From: CAYPGJ01 sp050174775
Lineage (GTDB): Bacteria > Planctomycetota > Phycisphaerae > Phycisphaerales > UBA1924
Direction of reading: 5' to 3'
DNA: 64,000 nucleotides
Assembly: GCA_050174775.1 (NCBI GenBank)
Contig: JBFXJP010000006.1
Span: 1-64,000 of the forward strand
A program made the position numbers and the translations under genes. The notes beneath the pieces were generated by a model, which saw only the letters and a program-made list of their open reading frames with translations, ran no database searches and was not told the origin of the DNA. This document shows positions 51,604 to 61,200 of the stretch, piece after piece (positions within the stretch are counted from its first letter, which is position 1; each line of letters begins with the position of its first letter).

Positions 51604-52874
51604 CACACACCTTCCGAGACGCGCATCTTCACCTGTACGCCCACGGCGAGCAGGTGACGTGCGTCCCGCTGGCCGATTGTGCGTCCCTCGATGATTGTCT
51701 GGAGCGCCTCGCGCGTCGCGCCGAGCAGGTTGGGCCCGGGGAGTGGGTGCGGGCGGCGGGAGCGCGCGTCGAGGCGTGGCCGGAGCGCCGGTTTCCGACC
51801 GCGCGCGAGATCGACAAGGCCGTGGGGGCGCGCCCCGCGTTCGTGCGATCGTTCGACCTCCACGCGTGTGCGCTCTCGGGCGAGCTGCTCTCCCGCACCG
51901 GGATCACGCGCGACACGCCCGATCCGGAGGGCGGACGCATCCTGCGCGACGATCGCGCCGAGCCGACCGGCGTGCTGCTCGAGAACGCCGCGTTTCTTGT
52001 GCGGCCCGCGATTCCCACGCCCTCACCCGCGGAGCTAAAGGAGGCGGTGCGCGCGGCCCTCCGGGACCTGCTCGCGCACAACATCGTCGAAACGCACGAC
52101 ATGCACGCGCAGGAGTGGCTGGGGCCGACGCTCGCGGCGCTGATCGACGAGGGCGATCACGCGGCCTCCACGATGACGTTCCGACTCTACGCCCCGCTCA
52201 CCGATCTCCGACGCGCCCACGACGACGCGCCCAACTGGACACGCGACAACCTGACGCTCGCCGGCGGCAAGGTCTTCCTCGACGGCACGCTCAACTCGCG
52301 CACGGCGTACCTCCTCGAGCCCTTTGCCGACCCGCTCCCCGGACTGCCGCGCGGGGAGCGGCTCTATACCAATGCTGCGCTCGACGACGCCATCCGACTT
52401 GCGGACTCCCTCCGTCTCCCGCTCGCGATGCACGCCATCGGCGATGCTGCGGTGCGCTACGGCCTGGACGCCCTTGAGCGCACATCGCCTCGGACGCGCG
52501 GCTTCCGGATCGAGCACGCTCAGTTCGTCCACGAGCGCGACGTGCCGCGGTTTACGCGGCTCAACGTGATCGCCTCGCCCCAGCCGTGCCATCTGCTGTG
52601 CGACGTCGAGGCGCTGCGCCGGCTGACGCCCCACTTGATCCCGCGCGCATTCCCGATCCGGGACCTCTTGCAGGCCGAGGCCGAGGCGGGTCGCGCGCCG
52701 GGGGAGACGGTCTGGTTCGGATCGGACACCCCGGTGGTCTCGCCCGCCCCCGCGGACAATCTGCAGGCCGCGGTGCACCGGGCGCGCCGCAACGCCCCGA
52801 CCTCCTCGGCCATCTCACCGGAGCAGTCCATCACCACGGAGCAGTTCCTGGCGTGCTCGCGCCCGGCGCGTTGA
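51600..52874 (+). CDS. Amidohydrolase family protein (YtcJ-like)
   Basis: A 424-residue metal-dependent hydrolase. The N-terminal His pair is in FRDAHLHLYAHG; the central VFLDGTLNSRTAYLLEPF, MHAIGDAAV and RIEHAQFV carry further metal-site histidines, and VWFGSDTPVVSP the catalytic Asp. This is the YtcJ/imidazolonepropionase-like pattern. The substrate (an amide, carbamate or similar) is unknown. The GTG at 51600 overlaps the preceding stop, ending a chain of overlapping genes that begins with metG. Confidence 0.82.
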   Translation: MTHTFRDAHLHLYAHGEQVTCVPLADCASLDDCLERLARRAEQVGPGEWVRAAGARVEAWPERRFPTAREIDKAVGARPAFVRSFDLHACALSGELLSRTGITRDTPDPEGGRILRDDRAEPTGVLLENAAFLVRPAIPTPSPAELKEAVRAALRDLLAHNIVETHDMHAQEWLGPTLAALIDEGDHAASTMTFRLYAPLTDLRRAHDDAPNWTRDNLTLAGGKVFLDGTLNSRTAYLLEPFADPLPGLPRGERLYTNAALDDAIRLADSLRLPLAMHAIGDAAVRYGLDALERTSPRTRGFRIEHAQFVHERDVPRFTRLNVIASPQPCHLLCDVEALRRLTPHLIPRAFPIRDLLQAEAEAGRAPGETVWFGSDTPVVSPAPADNLQAAVHRARRNAPTSSAISPEQSITTEQFLACSRPAR

Positions 52875-52881
52875 TCTCGCG

Positions 52882-52887
52882 AAGAAT
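52882..52887 (+). promoter_or_regulatory. Weak short-distance -10 candidate for the dehydrogenase gene
   Basis: AAGAAT, with six bases to the ATG at 52894; it matches the pattern of the other boxes except for the first base. Confidence 0.2.
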
Positions 52888-52893
52888 CCACCC

Positions 52894-53862
52894 ATGCCCA
52901 CCGTCGCCATCACCCGCACGTATCCCGGAGAACTCAACGTCGGCGCCGCGAAACTCGTGGTCGGCCCGCACGAAGGGCTGCAGAAGCCCGGCGCGCTCGC
53001 GGCGTTCGTGAAGGAGCACCGCCCTGATGTGCTCATCTCGATGTACCACGACCGCATCGACGGCGAGATGCTCGACGCGGCGGGCCCGCAGCTCAAGGGC
53101 GTGGTCAACTTTGCCGTGGGGTTCAACAACATCGACCTGGCCGAGTGCGCGAAGCGGAAGATCACCGTGTGCAACACGCCCGACGCTGTGACGGAGGGCA
53201 CGGCGGACCTGGCGATGCTGCTCATCCTGGCCGCGGCCCGCATGCTCATCCCGGCGGACCGATACGCGCGATCACCGGAGTATCCGGCGCGCGGGTTTCT
53301 GGCCATGGACGACTTTCTGGGCGTGCACCTGACGGGGCAGACGCTGCTCATCGTGGGCGCCGGGCGCATCGGGTACGCCACGGCCGTGCGCACGCTCCCC
53401 TGGCACATGCGCGTGCTGTACGTTGCGCGCTCTCGTCACCTGGACTTCGAGATCGCGCCGCTGGCCGCGCAACGGGTGGAGCTGGAGGAGGGGCTGCGCG
53501 ATGCGGACGTGATCTCGATCCACACGCCATTGACGCCCGACACGCGCCATCTCATCAACGAAGCGCGGCTGCGGCTGCTCAAGCCCAACGCGATCGTGGT
53601 GAACACGGCGCGCGGGCCGATCATCGACGAGGGCGCGCTCGCGCGGGCTTTGAAGGAACGACGCCTGTTTGCCGCTGGGCTGGACGTGTACGAGAACGAG
53701 CCGACGGTGCACCCGGAGCTGCTGGGGCTGGACAACGTCGTGCTGACGCCGCACATCGGCTCGGCCGAGGAGAAGTACCGACGCATCATGACGGGGATGG
53801 TGGGGGACAACGCCAGGGCGATCCTGGAGGGGCGGACGCCGCCGAACCTGCTGCGGGCGTAA
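52894..53862 (+). CDS. D-2-hydroxyacid dehydrogenase (glyoxylate/hydroxypyruvate reductase-like)
   Basis: A 322-residue NAD(P)-dependent dehydrogenase. The NAD motif is VGAGRIGYATAV; catalytic Arg in NTARGPIIDEGAL, Glu in DVYENEP and His in LTPHIGSAEE are all present. HDHs of this layout reduce glyoxylate or hydroxypyruvate, or act on other 2-keto acids; the substrate cannot be told from sequence. It stands 19 bases after the amidohydrolase gene. Confidence 0.88.
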   Translation: MPTVAITRTYPGELNVGAAKLVVGPHEGLQKPGALAAFVKEHRPDVLISMYHDRIDGEMLDAAGPQLKGVVNFAVGFNNIDLAECAKRKITVCNTPDAVTEGTADLAMLLILAAARMLIPADRYARSPEYPARGFLAMDDFLGVHLTGQTLLIVGAGRIGYATAVRTLPWHMRVLYVARSRHLDFEIAPLAAQRVELEEGLRDADVISIHTPLTPDTRHLINEARLRLLKPNAIVVNTARGPIIDEGALARALKERRLFAAGLDVYENEPTVHPELLGLDNVVLTPHIGSAEEKYRRIMTGMVGDNARAILEGRTPPNLLRA

Positions 53863-54012
53863 CGCATCGAACCCCTGAGAGGGCCGCCAATCAGGACGGA
53901 CGGATAACTCGTCCGATGTGGTTGCCGATCGCGCACATGCTTTGTGGTTCGGTCGCGGTTCGGTGATCGTCGGCGCTCCACGTGGATTCACAGCATTCCG
54001 GCAGTAAACATC

Positions 54013-54041
54013 TTGAGGGCCCCTTGTCCGGGCGGTAGGTT
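54013..54041 (+). promoter_or_regulatory. Promoter candidate for the dockerin beta-repeat protein
   Basis: TTGAGG at 54013..54018 and TAGGTT at 54036..54041 are 17 bases apart. A leader of about 100 bases would follow, with AGGGG before the ATG at 54152. The rest of the 289-base gap holds no gene. Confidence 0.4.
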
Positions 54042-54151
54042 CATTCCCGCACGGCGGAGAGGAGTCTCCCCGACATTTTCAGAACCCTTCCCGGGAATCC
54101 ATCCGCGCGCGGCGTCCCTCCGAACGGCGCCGGCGATCAGGGGACCGATCC

Positions 54152-57100
54152 ATGCAGCGAGCCATCCGCTCCACGCAGCGCGCCACCACTCTCGCTCTCT
54201 TTGCCGGCGCCGCCTCTGCGATGCTCAGTCCCTCGTCCCCCGGAGCGCAGGTCGTGACGTCCTGGCTCGCACCCACCACAGGCTTCTGGGATGTCGCAGC
54301 GAATTGGTCGAATGGCGCGCCGTTTAACAACGGCTCCACGACCTACGACGTGCATATCAATGCGATGGGGACGCCGTACTCGCTCTGGTTCTCCTCCTCT
54401 GCTGCGACGATCGACCGTCTCCACCTCGACTCCCCCGACGCCACCCTTCAATTTTTGACGGGGGGATCCGCTCTGACCATTCTCAACGAAATGAAGGTTG
54501 ATCAGGGAACCGTCGAACTTCACGGCAGAATTTCCGGACCCGGCAGCGTCCTCGTCAACAGCCGGCTCGATTGGCAGGAGGGAAGGATTCAGAGCGCAGG
54601 GCTGGTGACCATCAGCGACACCGGCCGCTTGGACCTCACGACAGGCATCCCGTACGGATACGCACGAATCCTCACAGGCACGATCGACAACTACGGGCTC
54701 ACGAGTTGGTCCGCGGGATCGTTGCATATCGGCACAAGCGAGAGCCCGATCGCGTACGGGCGGTTCAACAATCGCGCGGGCGGCCTGCTCAGCATCAGTG
54801 CGGACAGCGTGCTGGGCGTTGGGTATCTCACCCCCCTCAACAATCTGCTCAACAACGAGGGCGCGATCCTCAAACACGCCGCCACGACGACGAATGTGTA
54901 TGCCGCCCTGAACAACTCCGGAACCGTCCACGTCCAGGAAGGCGTCTTGAACCTCCTCGGCGGCGGCTCCAACTCCGGCTCCATCGTCGTCGACCCCGGC
55001 GCTACGCTCGCCATCAGCGGCGACCTCTCCACGGGAGGCGGCACGATCCATTCCCAGGGCAGTCTCCGCATCGCTTCCGGCACGCACGTCTTCGATTCAT
55101 CCAATCTGACGATCGGCGGCGGACTTGAAATCTCGAGCGGCAACACCACGTTCAACATGCCCCTCATGCTCGACACGCTCGCTCCGCTCACGGGATCCGG
55201 ACTCACTTCCTCTGTGACGTTCAATCAGGGGGTCTCGAGCAAGTCCGGCGCTCTCAGCGTGTCCGGGGGGCTCGACGTCTACATCAACGCCGCGTTCGAT
55301 CTGCCGGAAGACTCGCTCACCCTGACCTCCGCTCGGCTCTATCTCAACAACGGCGAGAACACGTATTCCACCGCCGTGCTCAACGGTCAGGGCTCCGTCC
55401 TCTCCTCACCCGCCGACGTCCACATCACAGACTCGCTGACATGGAGCAGGGGGACTCTGGAAGGCTCGGGCCTACTCATCCTCGACCAGCCCGCCCACGC
55501 CTCCATCGCCTCCGCCACCATCAATTCCCGCTTCGACATCGCCGGTACGGCCGAGTGGCAACTTGACAACAACACCTCGAGCCTCGGCGCCAACGCCTCC
55601 ATCAACGTCTTGTCCACAGGCGAACTGCATCTCTCTACGATCGCTTCGAATTACGCGAATCGAATATCTGCCATGCCCACCTCGTCGTTCACGAACGACG
55701 GACTCGTCTCGAGCACGGGGCCGCACCCGATCGAGATCTCCGCGTACGTCACCAATACCGGCACGCTTCGCGTCGAGCAGGGCGAACTCCGCCTGGCCGG
55801 CGGCGGCGTCTACGCCGGCGCCATCCAGGTGAACCCCGGCGCGATACTCCAGCTCGCCGGCGCGTCCAACACCTTCGATCCGAACCTCAACGCCGCGATC
55901 AAAGGCTCACTCACTATCACGGGCGGCTTCGCGCAGGCGCAAACACCGCTCGTGGTGGGCCAGACACTCAGATTCGGCTTGTCTGCGAACGCACAATTTG
56001 ACACGAGCGTGCAGGCCCAGTCGGTCGTCTTCGAGGGGGGCTCAGTCACGTTCAACGCGCCGTCATACTTCGGCACGCTCTTCCTCAACGCAGGCGTCAT
56101 CACCTTCAACCATGACTTCGACGCCGACTCGGTCGCGTTCCAGGGCAGCGAGCTGCGGCTCAACATCGATAAGGCGCTGTCCGTGCCCACGGTCCATGGC
56201 GTCGTGTCCGGCTCCGGAACCCTCACCATCACCTCACCCACCGCGGACTGGCGTGGCACGATGCGCGACACCGGCCGCACCGTGTTCTCTTCCGCGACCG
56301 CGCTGACCCTGAGCGCATCGCGAACGCTCGCGCGCGTCGTCGACTCCTACGGCACGACGTCGTGGAACACAGGCGAGTTCACGTTCGGACGCCTCGGCGA
56401 ACGAGGCGTTTGGAACAATCACATCGGCGCCACGTTCACCACCAGCATCAACGGAACCGTCATGTCGTCCGGCGCCGACAACGCCTTCAACAACTTCGGT
56501 GCGTTCAACCGCACGGGCACGACCACGAGCACCACGACATTCGCTTCCGGAGTCGCGTTCAACAACACCGGTGTCGTCAACGTGCAGTCCGGGTCCCTCC
56601 ACCTCCTCGGCGGCGGCTCTCACACCGGCGCCTTCAATGTCTCCTCCGGCGCCTCACTCCGACTCGCCGGCAATCACAACCTCGCAGACACAGCATCCAT
56701 CAACTCCGCCCAGTCCGCGCTCCTCATCGTCGGAGGCTCCACCACGCTCGCCGGGCAGATCAACGCGCTCTCTCTCCAGAACAGCGCCGCGTTCACCATT
56801 GCTCCCACCGGCATCGTCACCCTCTCCGGCGCCTACACCCAGAACATCGGCTCCACGGCCGTGAACGGCGTCCTCAACGCCACCCAACTCACGACCGGAA
56901 CAGGCACACTCTCCGGGTCAGGCACGATCAACGCTAACGTCACCAACTCCCGATTCGTCATCGTCGGCGCCCCACACGGCGGGCTCGCCATCAACGGCGC
57001 CTACACGCAAACCGCCGCCGCCTCCCTCCTCATCGACATCTTCTCCCCCGCCAACGCCGACCGCGTCACCATCACCGGCCCCGCCGCGCTCGCCGGAACC

Positions 57101-57553
57101 CTCGGCCTTACCCTCGACACCGCCGCGTTCACCCCGCAGTGGGGCCAGTCCTGGACCATCGCGTCATACGCCTCCCGCACCGGCGATTTCGCCACCTTCT
57201 CCGCGACCTCGGTCAATGCCCTCGGCCTCCGCTGGTGGCGATCCGCCGGGCCCACCGACTACATCCTCGGGCTGCGCCACGTCGCCGACACCAACCACGA
57301 CGGCGCCGTCGACTTCCTCGACCTCAATAACGTCCTCGGGACCTTCGGCCAGTCCGCGCCCGGCTCCTTCGGGCAGCTCGGCCTCATCGGCGACGCGAAC
57401 GAGGACGGGAACGTCGATTTTCTCGACCTCAACATCGTCCTCGGCGCCTTCGGCCTGCGAGCCCCCCCCGCCGCCATCCCGGCGCCATCCGCCGCCGCCT
57501 TCCTCGCGCTGGCCGCAGCCTCCACCGCCCGCCGCAGACGTGCCATCCGCTGA
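54152..57553 (+). CDS. Large secreted beta-repeat protein with dockerin-like repeats and C-terminal sorting tail
   Basis: An 1133-residue exported protein. A signal peptide (TLALFAGAASAMLS) is followed by many short beta strands rich in Asn, Ser, Thr and Gly, as in autotransporter-type beta-helices. Three similar modules with a LLGGG or LAGGG turn lie near residues 255, 535 and 803. The end has two dockerin-like loops, DTNHDGAVDFLDLN and DANEDGNVDFLDLN (about 1048 and 1087), which probably bind calcium, then a PAPSAAA stretch, a hydrophobic helix and an RRRR terminus, as in PEP-CTERM-like sorting tails. No cohesin partner is nearby. It has SD sequence AGGGG and ends at a hairpin. Confidence 0.88.
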   Translation: MQRAIRSTQRATTLALFAGAASAMLSPSSPGAQVVTSWLAPTTGFWDVAANWSNGAPFNNGSTTYDVHINAMGTPYSLWFSSSAATIDRLHLDSPDATLQFLTGGSALTILNEMKVDQGTVELHGRISGPGSVLVNSRLDWQEGRIQSAGLVTISDTGRLDLTTGIPYGYARILTGTIDNYGLTSWSAGSLHIGTSESPIAYGRFNNRAGGLLSISADSVLGVGYLTPLNNLLNNEGAILKHAATTTNVYAALNNSGTVHVQEGVLNLLGGGSNSGSIVVDPGATLAISGDLSTGGGTIHSQGSLRIASGTHVFDSSNLTIGGGLEISSGNTTFNMPLMLDTLAPLTGSGLTSSVTFNQGVSSKSGALSVSGGLDVYINAAFDLPEDSLTLTSARLYLNNGENTYSTAVLNGQGSVLSSPADVHITDSLTWSRGTLEGSGLLILDQPAHASIASATINSRFDIAGTAEWQLDNNTSSLGANASINVLSTGELHLSTIASNYANRISAMPTSSFTNDGLVSSTGPHPIEISAYVTNTGTLRVEQGELRLAGGGVYAGAIQVNPGAILQLAGASNTFDPNLNAAIKGSLTITGGFAQAQTPLVVGQTLRFGLSANAQFDTSVQAQSVVFEGGSVTFNAPSYFGTLFLNAGVITFNHDFDADSVAFQGSELRLNIDKALSVPTVHGVVSGSGTLTITSPTADWRGTMRDTGRTVFSSATALTLSASRTLARVVDSYGTTSWNTGEFTFGRLGERGVWNNHIGATFTTSINGTVMSSGADNAFNNFGAFNRTGTTTSTTTFASGVAFNNTGVVNVQSGSLHLLGGGSHTGAFNVSSGASLRLAGNHNLADTASINSAQSALLIVGGSTTLAGQINALSLQNSAAFTIAPTGIVTLSGAYTQNIGSTAVNGVLNATQLTTGTGTLSGSGTINANVTNSRFVIVGAPHGGLAINGAYTQTAAASLLIDIFSPANADRVTITGPAALAGTLGLTLDTAAFTPQWGQSWTIASYASRTGDFATFSATSVNALGLRWWRSAGPTDYILGLRHVADTNHDGAVDFLDLNNVLGTFGQSAPGSFGQLGLIGDANEDGNVDFLDLNIVLGAFGLRAPPAAIPAPSAAAFLALAAASTARRRRAIR

Positions 57554-57569
57554 CCCTCCCCCAACGACA

Positions 57570-57598
57570 AGGCCCGCCGGCGTCACGCCAACGGGCCT
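57570..57598. terminator. Hairpin between the dockerin gene and tRNA-Gln
   Basis: AGGCCCG (57570..57576) pairs with CGGGCCT (57592..57598), enclosing an inner GGCG/CGCC stem with a TCA loop. There is no T tract, so it may stop transcription poorly or act from both sides. Confidence 0.45.
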
Positions 57599-57605
57599 CT
57601 GCAAG

Positions 57606-57676
57606 CTGGGGATCTAGGATTTGAACCTAGACTAACTGATCCAGAGTCAGTCGTGCTACCGTTACACCAATCCCCA
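57606..57676 (-). tRNA. tRNA-Gln (anticodon CUG)
   Basis: A 71-base tRNA on the reverse strand. The acceptor stem TGGGGAT pairs with ATCCCCA, with discriminator G as usual for Gln. The anticodon stem ACTGA/TCAGT holds the loop CTCTGGA, with CTG at 57642..57644, and the T arm is CTAGGTTCAAATCCTAG. CCA is not encoded. Upstream on the reverse strand is a GGGCG/CGCCC hairpin with a GAAA loop, and further up TATATT. Confidence 0.93.
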
Positions 57677-57807
57677 AAACGCCGCTTCCAGCGATGAGGG
57701 CCGGGCGTTTCCGCCCGACGACCACCCCAATATAGCACGCCCGCTCCACCCTTCGCCACCCTCACACCCACCCCATCGCGCCCGCCATCCCTCGTGCGCT
57801 CCGCCCC

Positions 57808-57981
57808 TCACGCCCCCCGCGTTTCCGACCGGTACGCGCTCTCCATCCCCCGTGCGCTCTCACCCGGGCGCGCCGCTGAACCCGTCGTCCGAAGCCGCTT
57901 CTCCCGCGCGTCCTCGATCGACCGGTCCAGCTTCCGGAGGATGTCCTTGACCTGCGCGATCGTCTTGTCCGAAGTGCTCAT
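57808..57981 (-). CDS. Small protein of 57 residues
   Basis: A short, charged helix-forming protein (IAQVKDILRKLDRSIEDARE) with a Ser/Gly/Arg-rich tail. GAGGAG nine bases before the ATG at 57981 is one of the best ribosome sites in the region. It lies between tRNA-Gln and the terminator of the peptidase gene. No family is recognised. Confidence 0.6.
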   Translation of the reverse strand: MSTSDKTIAQVKDILRKLDRSIEDAREKRLRTTGSAARPGESARGMESAYRSETRGA

Positions 57982-58150
57982 GCTTCCGTCTCCTCTTGAA
58001 GTGGCATCGCTATCGGCCCGCCGGTTCTCGCCCTTCGCGCCGCGGCCCGATACCTCCAAGAGGACGCGTTGAACGCGCCGCCTGTGACGCCTGTGCCGTC
58101 CAACGTCCCTTCCCTGATTACCAAGCCACGCTCGCAACGCGCCCGCGCAA

Positions 58151-58182
58151 CAAAAAAGCCCAGGGCGGCAAGGCCCTGGGCT
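58151..58182 (-). terminator. Rho-independent terminator after the S8 peptidase gene
   Basis: On the reverse strand AGCCCAGGGC and GCCCTGGGCT form a ten-base stem with a six-base loop, followed by TTTTTT (58152..58157 on the plus strand are A). Confidence 0.9.
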
Positions 58183-58238
58183 CGTGTCACGCTCGATCTG
58201 CCGCCCCGGTCTAGGGCCCCGAGACGTCCGTCCCCGAC

Positions 58239-61200
58239 TTACTTCGACGGCACGGACGAGAGAAACCCGACCAGGTCGATCATCCCGACCTTCCCATCCT
58301 GGTCGAGGTCCGCAAGATCGTTATACGAATCCTCGCCGATCGTCGACCCGAACGATCGCAGCAGCACCGCCAGGTCGCCCACGTCCACGCGACCGTCCCC
58401 GTTCAGATCCGGGTTGTCCGACAGCGGCGCCGAGAACACAAACCCGCCCGCCCCGGCCAGCTCGCCGATGCCGCCGATGCCCGGCAGCGGGATGATCACG
58501 CGACGCGGACCCGACCCGATCGGCCCCTCCCCGCGCGTCGAAGCGCCGACGCGCAGGTCGTCGATGTACCAGCCGCCAAGGCCGAACTGAAGCGACGTCG
58601 CAAGCGTCCAGCGCAGCCGCACCTTGCGCCCCGCCGTGGAGCGGATGTCGAACCAGCGCTCCCGCCACGCGAACGACGAGCCGTCATTCTTCGTGATGAG
58701 CGTCTTCAGACGCGCGAACGTCTTCGAATCCACCACGTCCAGCGTGACGGTGTCATATCCCTCGCCGACCGAATCAAGGATCTCGAAGAACCGCACCGAC
58801 ACCGATGTCGGAACGCGCCCCGCGAAGAGCGGGTTCTCGGCCGTCAGGTCGATCTCCGGCGACAGCATCACGTGCTGGAACGGCGTCGTCCCGCCACCGC
58901 CCCCGCCGCCCCCATCCATGCCGCCCGCGGTCCCGAGGTAGATGTCATCAAGGTCCGTGCCGCGGACGCCCGTCCCCGTGTGCGCCTGCGTGATCGAGAT
59001 GAACGGCGGCACCGTGTACGCAGGCGTGCCCCGCTCCCACGCGCCGGACTCCGCGATCCACCCGGCCACGTCGTCCTCCATCCCGTCGGCGAACACCTCG
59101 ATCCCCTCGAACGGGAAGGCCGGCGCGGCCACGCCGAACGAGTACCGGTTCGCCGCGTTCATGGCGTACACCACGTACGTCACGTTCGAGACGAGCGTCA
59201 CCTGCGGGTCCGTGGCGGTCGTGTCCGGCGTCACCGCCAGGATCCGAACGCCCAGCGCAACGTCACTCCCGATCAGCGGCGAGTAGTCGAGCCCGTCCGT
59301 CGGCGTCCAACCCACGCCCCCCGAGTACCGCACGACGAGCGCGCGGCTGAACTCGCCAGCCGTGCCCGTGGGCGGGTTGTTCCAGAACACCGTCGCGCTG
59401 TTCGCACTCCGCGCCAGCGTCACGTTCGTCGGTTCCGCCGGCCACGTCAGGCCCCCCAGCTGCTGCGCATCGGCCGCAGCCTCCACCGCCGCCGAGGCAT
59501 CGATCCGTCCGTACCCGAACGAATCGCTCAGCTGCGCAGGGCGCCGGAACGGGTTCCCCTGACCCACCACCAGGTCGCGCCGCGCCGTGTGCCGCAGGAT
59601 CCGCGCCACCTGACGCGCCGTCAGGTCCGTGTTGTTCGAGAACACCAGGGCCGCGACGCCCGCCGCCATCGGCGTCGCCGCGCTCGTGCCCCCGAACCCG
59701 GACGGCAGCACGTTCTCCGTGTAATCACCCTCCGGAGAGTCCGCGTTGCGGTACCCCTCGGCGTCCGTCACGTCCGTCGTCACGATCCGCAGCGTGCCCG
59801 GCTGCAGCGAGGAGCTCCCGCTGCTCGGCGCCACCGCGTCGAGCCACGTCCCGCCCGTCGACGAATACCCCGAGCGCGTCCCCTGGTTCGTGAACGCCCC
59901 CACCGTGAACGCATTCGGCGAAGCCGAAAGACGGTTCGCATACCCAGCGGGCAACGTCGGATACAGCGGGCCGGCGCTGTTCCCCGCGGCAACCATGAAC
60001 AGCGTCCCCTTGCCGCTCCGCGCATTCACCGTGAGGTCTTCCAGCGCGTCCGTCAGCGAGCTGATCGGGAACACCGTCAGCGGGCTCGGGCCCCACGAGT
60101 TCGTGTTCACCATCGCCCCCGCCGTGGACGCAGCAGCCCAGTCCGTCGCGACCGCGGAGAACAACCGCGGGTTCCCGGCCAGGTCTCGGAACGAGTTGAT
60201 CAGGATCAGCTTCGCGCTCGGCGCCGAGCCGCGCCCGCCGATCTCGTTCGCCTTCCCGGCAACCAGCCCCGCTGACGCCGTGCCGTGCGAGCCGTCCCCC
60301 GCGTCAGCCGCGTCCGCGCGAACCCAGTAGTTCGTGATCTCCGACATCACGTTGTCCACGTAATCCGGATGGTCCGGCTGCGATCCGTCGTCCGTCACCG
60401 CGACGATCGCCCCGGCGCCCAGTGTCGTGCTCCACGCATCCAGGATGTTCAGATCGAAGCCCTGCGCCCCACCCGTCCCCGAGCCGTCATTGCGCAGGTG
60501 CCACTGGATCGGGAACAGCGGATCAGACACGCCGCTCCCGCCACCACCCGAGCCCGACACCGTCCCCGTCACCGTGAAGTTGTACGGGTTCTCCGTGCTC
60601 GAGTTGTTCGCGAACGCCACCGTCCCCTGAAACGTCCCGGCCTGTGTCGCCGAGAGCGCCACCACGAACGTCGTCTCCGCCGTCGGCGCCACCGACGTCG
60701 CCGGCTGCTGCAGCACCGCGAAGCCCGCGGGCGCCGTGAGCGGCAGCGTGATCGTCAGCGGGTCCGTTCCGAGGTTCTTGATCTTGAACGTCTTGGAGAT
60801 CGGCGTCCCCTGCGCAGCCACGCCGAAGGAATACGTCCCGGTGTTGTCCGGGATGTCCTCACCCATCGGGCCGACCACGTGCGGGTCCGGCGCAACCACC
60901 GGGTTGCCTCCTCCCCCGAACGTCGAGAGCATCGCCTTCCCGTCCGGCTGCGCGTAGCGCACGCCGCCCTTGGCGACCATCTCCAGCGACTTCTCGAACG
61001 ACTCGAGCGCCGACGCCGTCTCCACGACGTACACGCTGCTCAAGCCCTCGATCCGACGCACGTTCCCCTTCAGCCCCATCTCGCCGAAGTACCGCGCCGC
61101 CTCACGCTCCCCGGTCGGCTGCGCGAAGCCCACCATCACCTGCGACGTCGCGACGAACGTCACCGGCATCCCCGGCGCCTCGACGATCCCCAGCTCCTTC

